Part shown: one piece after another, positions 62,686-64,000 of the stretch
Numbering within the stretch: the first letter of the stretch is position 1
Layout: each line of letters opens with the position of its first letter
NCBI GenBank assembly: GCA_964478125.1
Contig: CAYZGR010000003.1
Location: 39,255-103,254 of the forward strand
Source of the DNA: FW021-bin31 sp964478125
GTDB lineage: Bacteria; Bacteroidota; Bacteroidia; Chitinophagales; Chitinophagaceae
Direction: 5' to 3'
Length of the DNA: 64,000 nucleotides
Program-made: the position numbers and the translations under genes
The notes under the pieces: model-generated
What the model saw: only the letters and a program-made list of their open reading frames with translations
What the model was told of the DNA's origin: nothing
The model's database searches: none

Positions 62686-63900
62686 ATGAAAAGAATGGTT
62701 CGTTTGTTATTGTCCGTAGCAATTGTTTTGACCCTTATCCCGGTTTTTAATATGGCCGTTAACGGTCAGCCAAAAGCACCGATACATAAGGTAAATATTG
62801 AGAGCGGGTCAAATAATGGTTTAGCTCAGACTCCCCCCATGGGATGGAATAGCTGGAACCATTTCCATCATGATATTACTGAGAAGCTTATTATGGAAGT
62901 TGCTGATGCCATGGTGGCATCCGGTATGAAAGATGCAGGCTATGAATATATCAATCTGGATGATTGCTGGATGGCATTACAGAGAGATAAGAATGGAAAC
63001 CTGCATGCCGATCCCGAGCGTTTTCCGCATGGGATGAAGTACCTGGCAGATTATATTCATAAGCAGGGGCTGAAGATTGGGCTATATTCTTCTGCAGGGA
63101 CAAAAACCTGTGCGGGTTGGCCTGCCAGCCTGGATCATGAAATAGCAGATGCCAAAATGTTTGCCCAATGGGGAATCGATTATTTAAAATATGACAATTG
63201 CAATAATCAGGGACGTCCGCTTAAAGAACGTTACACTGCAATGAAAAAAGCGTTGGATGCTGCAGGCAGACCGATCGTGTTCAGTCTTTGCGAATGGGGA
63301 CTTGAACGCCCCTGGGAATGGGCTCCGCGATTGGGAAATCTCTGGCGCACCACAGGTGATATTCGCGATACCTGGAAAAGCATGATACATATTGTAGACC
63401 AGCAGGTTGGATTAGCTAAATTTGCAGGTCCCGGCCATTGGAATGATCCGGATATGCTGGAAGTTGGAAATGGGGGTATGACCCATACAGAATATATAAC
63501 TCATTTTAGTTTATGGTGTATTTTAGCCGCTCCTTTGATTGCCGGTAATGATATAAGGAATATGGCAAATGAAACCCTTAAGATTCTTACTAATAAAGAA
63601 GTCATCGCCATAGATCAGGATCCGGCAGGCAAAGAAGGATATAAGTTAAAGGACTATGGAGATCAGGAAGTATGGGTTAAGCCATTGGCCAATGGAGATT
63701 GGGCTGTACTCTTATTGAATCGTGGTGAAAATACCGCTTTTATGACTGTAAAGATAAATGATATTGGAATTAATAACTCGGATGCCTACATTGTTCGTGA
63801 TTTGTGGGAGCACAAGCAGGTAAAACATACGGATGGATTGGTCCGTTCCGGTGTTCGTTCTCATGGAGTTAAAATGTACAGGATTTCTGTAACCCATTAA
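62686..63900 (+). CDS. GH27-family alpha-galactosidase
   Basis: 404 residues with a signal peptide (MVRLLLSVAIVLTLIPVFNMAVNG). Catalytic residues: nucleophile D170 in IDYLKYDNC and acid/base D256 in HWNDPDMLEVG. The C2-recognition loop is the canonical FSLCEWGLERPWEW (C202-E203-W204; the human alpha-galactosidase A loop also has Glu at position 203). PPMGWNSWNHFHHDITEKLIMEVADAMVASGMKDAGYEYINLDDCW is a full family signature. A secreted or periplasmic alpha-galactosidase is the most likely role. Confidence 0.94.
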   Translation: MKRMVRLLLSVAIVLTLIPVFNMAVNGQPKAPIHKVNIESGSNNGLAQTPPMGWNSWNHFHHDITEKLIMEVADAMVASGMKDAGYEYINLDDCWMALQRDKNGNLHADPERFPHGMKYLADYIHKQGLKIGLYSSAGTKTCAGWPASLDHEIADAKMFAQWGIDYLKYDNCNNQGRPLKERYTAMKKALDAAGRPIVFSLCEWGLERPWEWAPRLGNLWRTTGDIRDTWKSMIHIVDQQVGLAKFAGPGHWNDPDMLEVGNGGMTHTEYITHFSLWCILAAPLIAGNDIRNMANETLKILTNKEVIAIDQDPAGKEGYKLKDYGDQEVWVKPLANGDWAVLLLNRGENTAFMTVKINDIGINNSDAYIVRDLWEHKQVKHTDGLVRSGVRSHGVKMYRISVTH

Positions 63901-63946
63901 ATGAATTCTCTGATTAATTCCCGGCAAAAAATATTAGAAATTGACT

Positions 63947-64000
63947 ATGCAAAGGAGAAAATTTTTACAAAACGGAATAGTTGCGGGCGCCTCTACCTTC
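63947..64000 (+). CDS. Start of a Tat-exported protein (cut by window end)
   Basis: From ATG 63947 the frame is open to the window end: MQRRKFLQNGIVAGASTF, 18 codons. RRKFLQNG-hydrophobic is a twin-arginine export signal typical of Gfo/Idh/MocA oxidoreductases, xylose-isomerase-like TIM barrels or other sugar enzymes of Bacteroidota. The family cannot be told. It is 46 bases after the alpha-galactosidase and probably part of PUL2. Confidence 0.65.
   Translation, partial: MQRRKFLQNGIVAGASTF

Noticed and set aside
1..64000. CRISPR arrays, insertion sequences, prophage or defence islands
   Set aside because: No regular spacer-repeat arrays, transposases, recombinases, phage structural genes or recognisable defence families were found on either strand.

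Overview
The window comes from a chromosome of the phylum Bacteroidota, most likely in the Chitinophagales/Sphingobacteriales neighbourhood. Evidence is two SusC/SusD pairs with an ECF sigma/FecR pair, many exported lipoproteins, promoters of the Bacteroidota type (TTG or TTTG, about 19-21 bases, TAnnTTTG), mostly no Shine-Dalgarno sequences, and families such as SatD, DUF2911, NamZ and PVC-type heme proteins. The genus cannot be fixed from the sequence alone. A run of exactly 100 N at 9350-9449 marks a scaffold join, so this is probably a draft or metagenome assembly.

Left part (1-28.4 kb) is mostly housekeeping. It opens with the tail of an amino-acid permease, a SET-domain protein, a YfcE-type phosphoesterase, a SpmA/SpmB-type membrane protein, pgi and an OsmC protein. 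The branched-chain amino-acid operon ilvD-ilvB-[gap]-ilvN-ilvC-ilvA (5.6-12.3 kb) follows. It is preceded by a strong promoter, a 36-residue leader peptide ending in an Ile/Val/Leu-rich run, and mutually exclusive antiterminator and terminator hairpins: a complete ribosome-mediated attenuator. Next come a deoxyribonucleotidase, a leftward cluster (LuxE-like enzyme, NamZ-type muramidase, fmt, Tat-type sugar isomerase-like protein), SatD with a DUF3307 membrane protein under a 28-base tandem operator-like array, tRNA-Cys, a nucleoside phosphorylase, dapF, a large PIG-L deacetylase, a 40-residue membrane peptide coupled to a Na+/solute symporter, a DUF2911 protein and gdhA.

From 28.4 to 46.4 kb lies a first polysaccharide utilisation locus (PUL1). 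A LacI-type regulator faces rightward genes for a Na+/solute symporter, an FAD-dependent oxidoreductase, SusC, SusD, a GH16-like enzyme with a golvesin/Xly-type C-terminal domain, GH2, GH31 and a second, Tat-exported FAD oxidoreductase. CGTAA-containing palindromes lie between the divergent genes. The layout suggests outer-membrane uptake of a beta-linked glycan with alpha-linked side groups, plus an unexplained redox step in both cytoplasm and periplasm.

From 46.4 to 50.8 kb are a Stealth-type sugar-phosphate transferase, rpsA for ribosomal protein S1 (non-AUG start behind a perfect Shine-Dalgarno sequence) and a GtrA-family membrane protein. From 50.9 kb to the end lies a second locus (PUL2) with different control: ECF sigma, FecR anti-sigma, a SusC with an STN signalling domain, SusD, two GH27 alpha-galactosidase-family enzymes flanking a 1020-residue beta-propeller/HEAT/cytochrome c lipoprotein, and the first codons of a Tat-exported protein. 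No rRNA, insertion sequence, phage gene or CRISPR array was seen.
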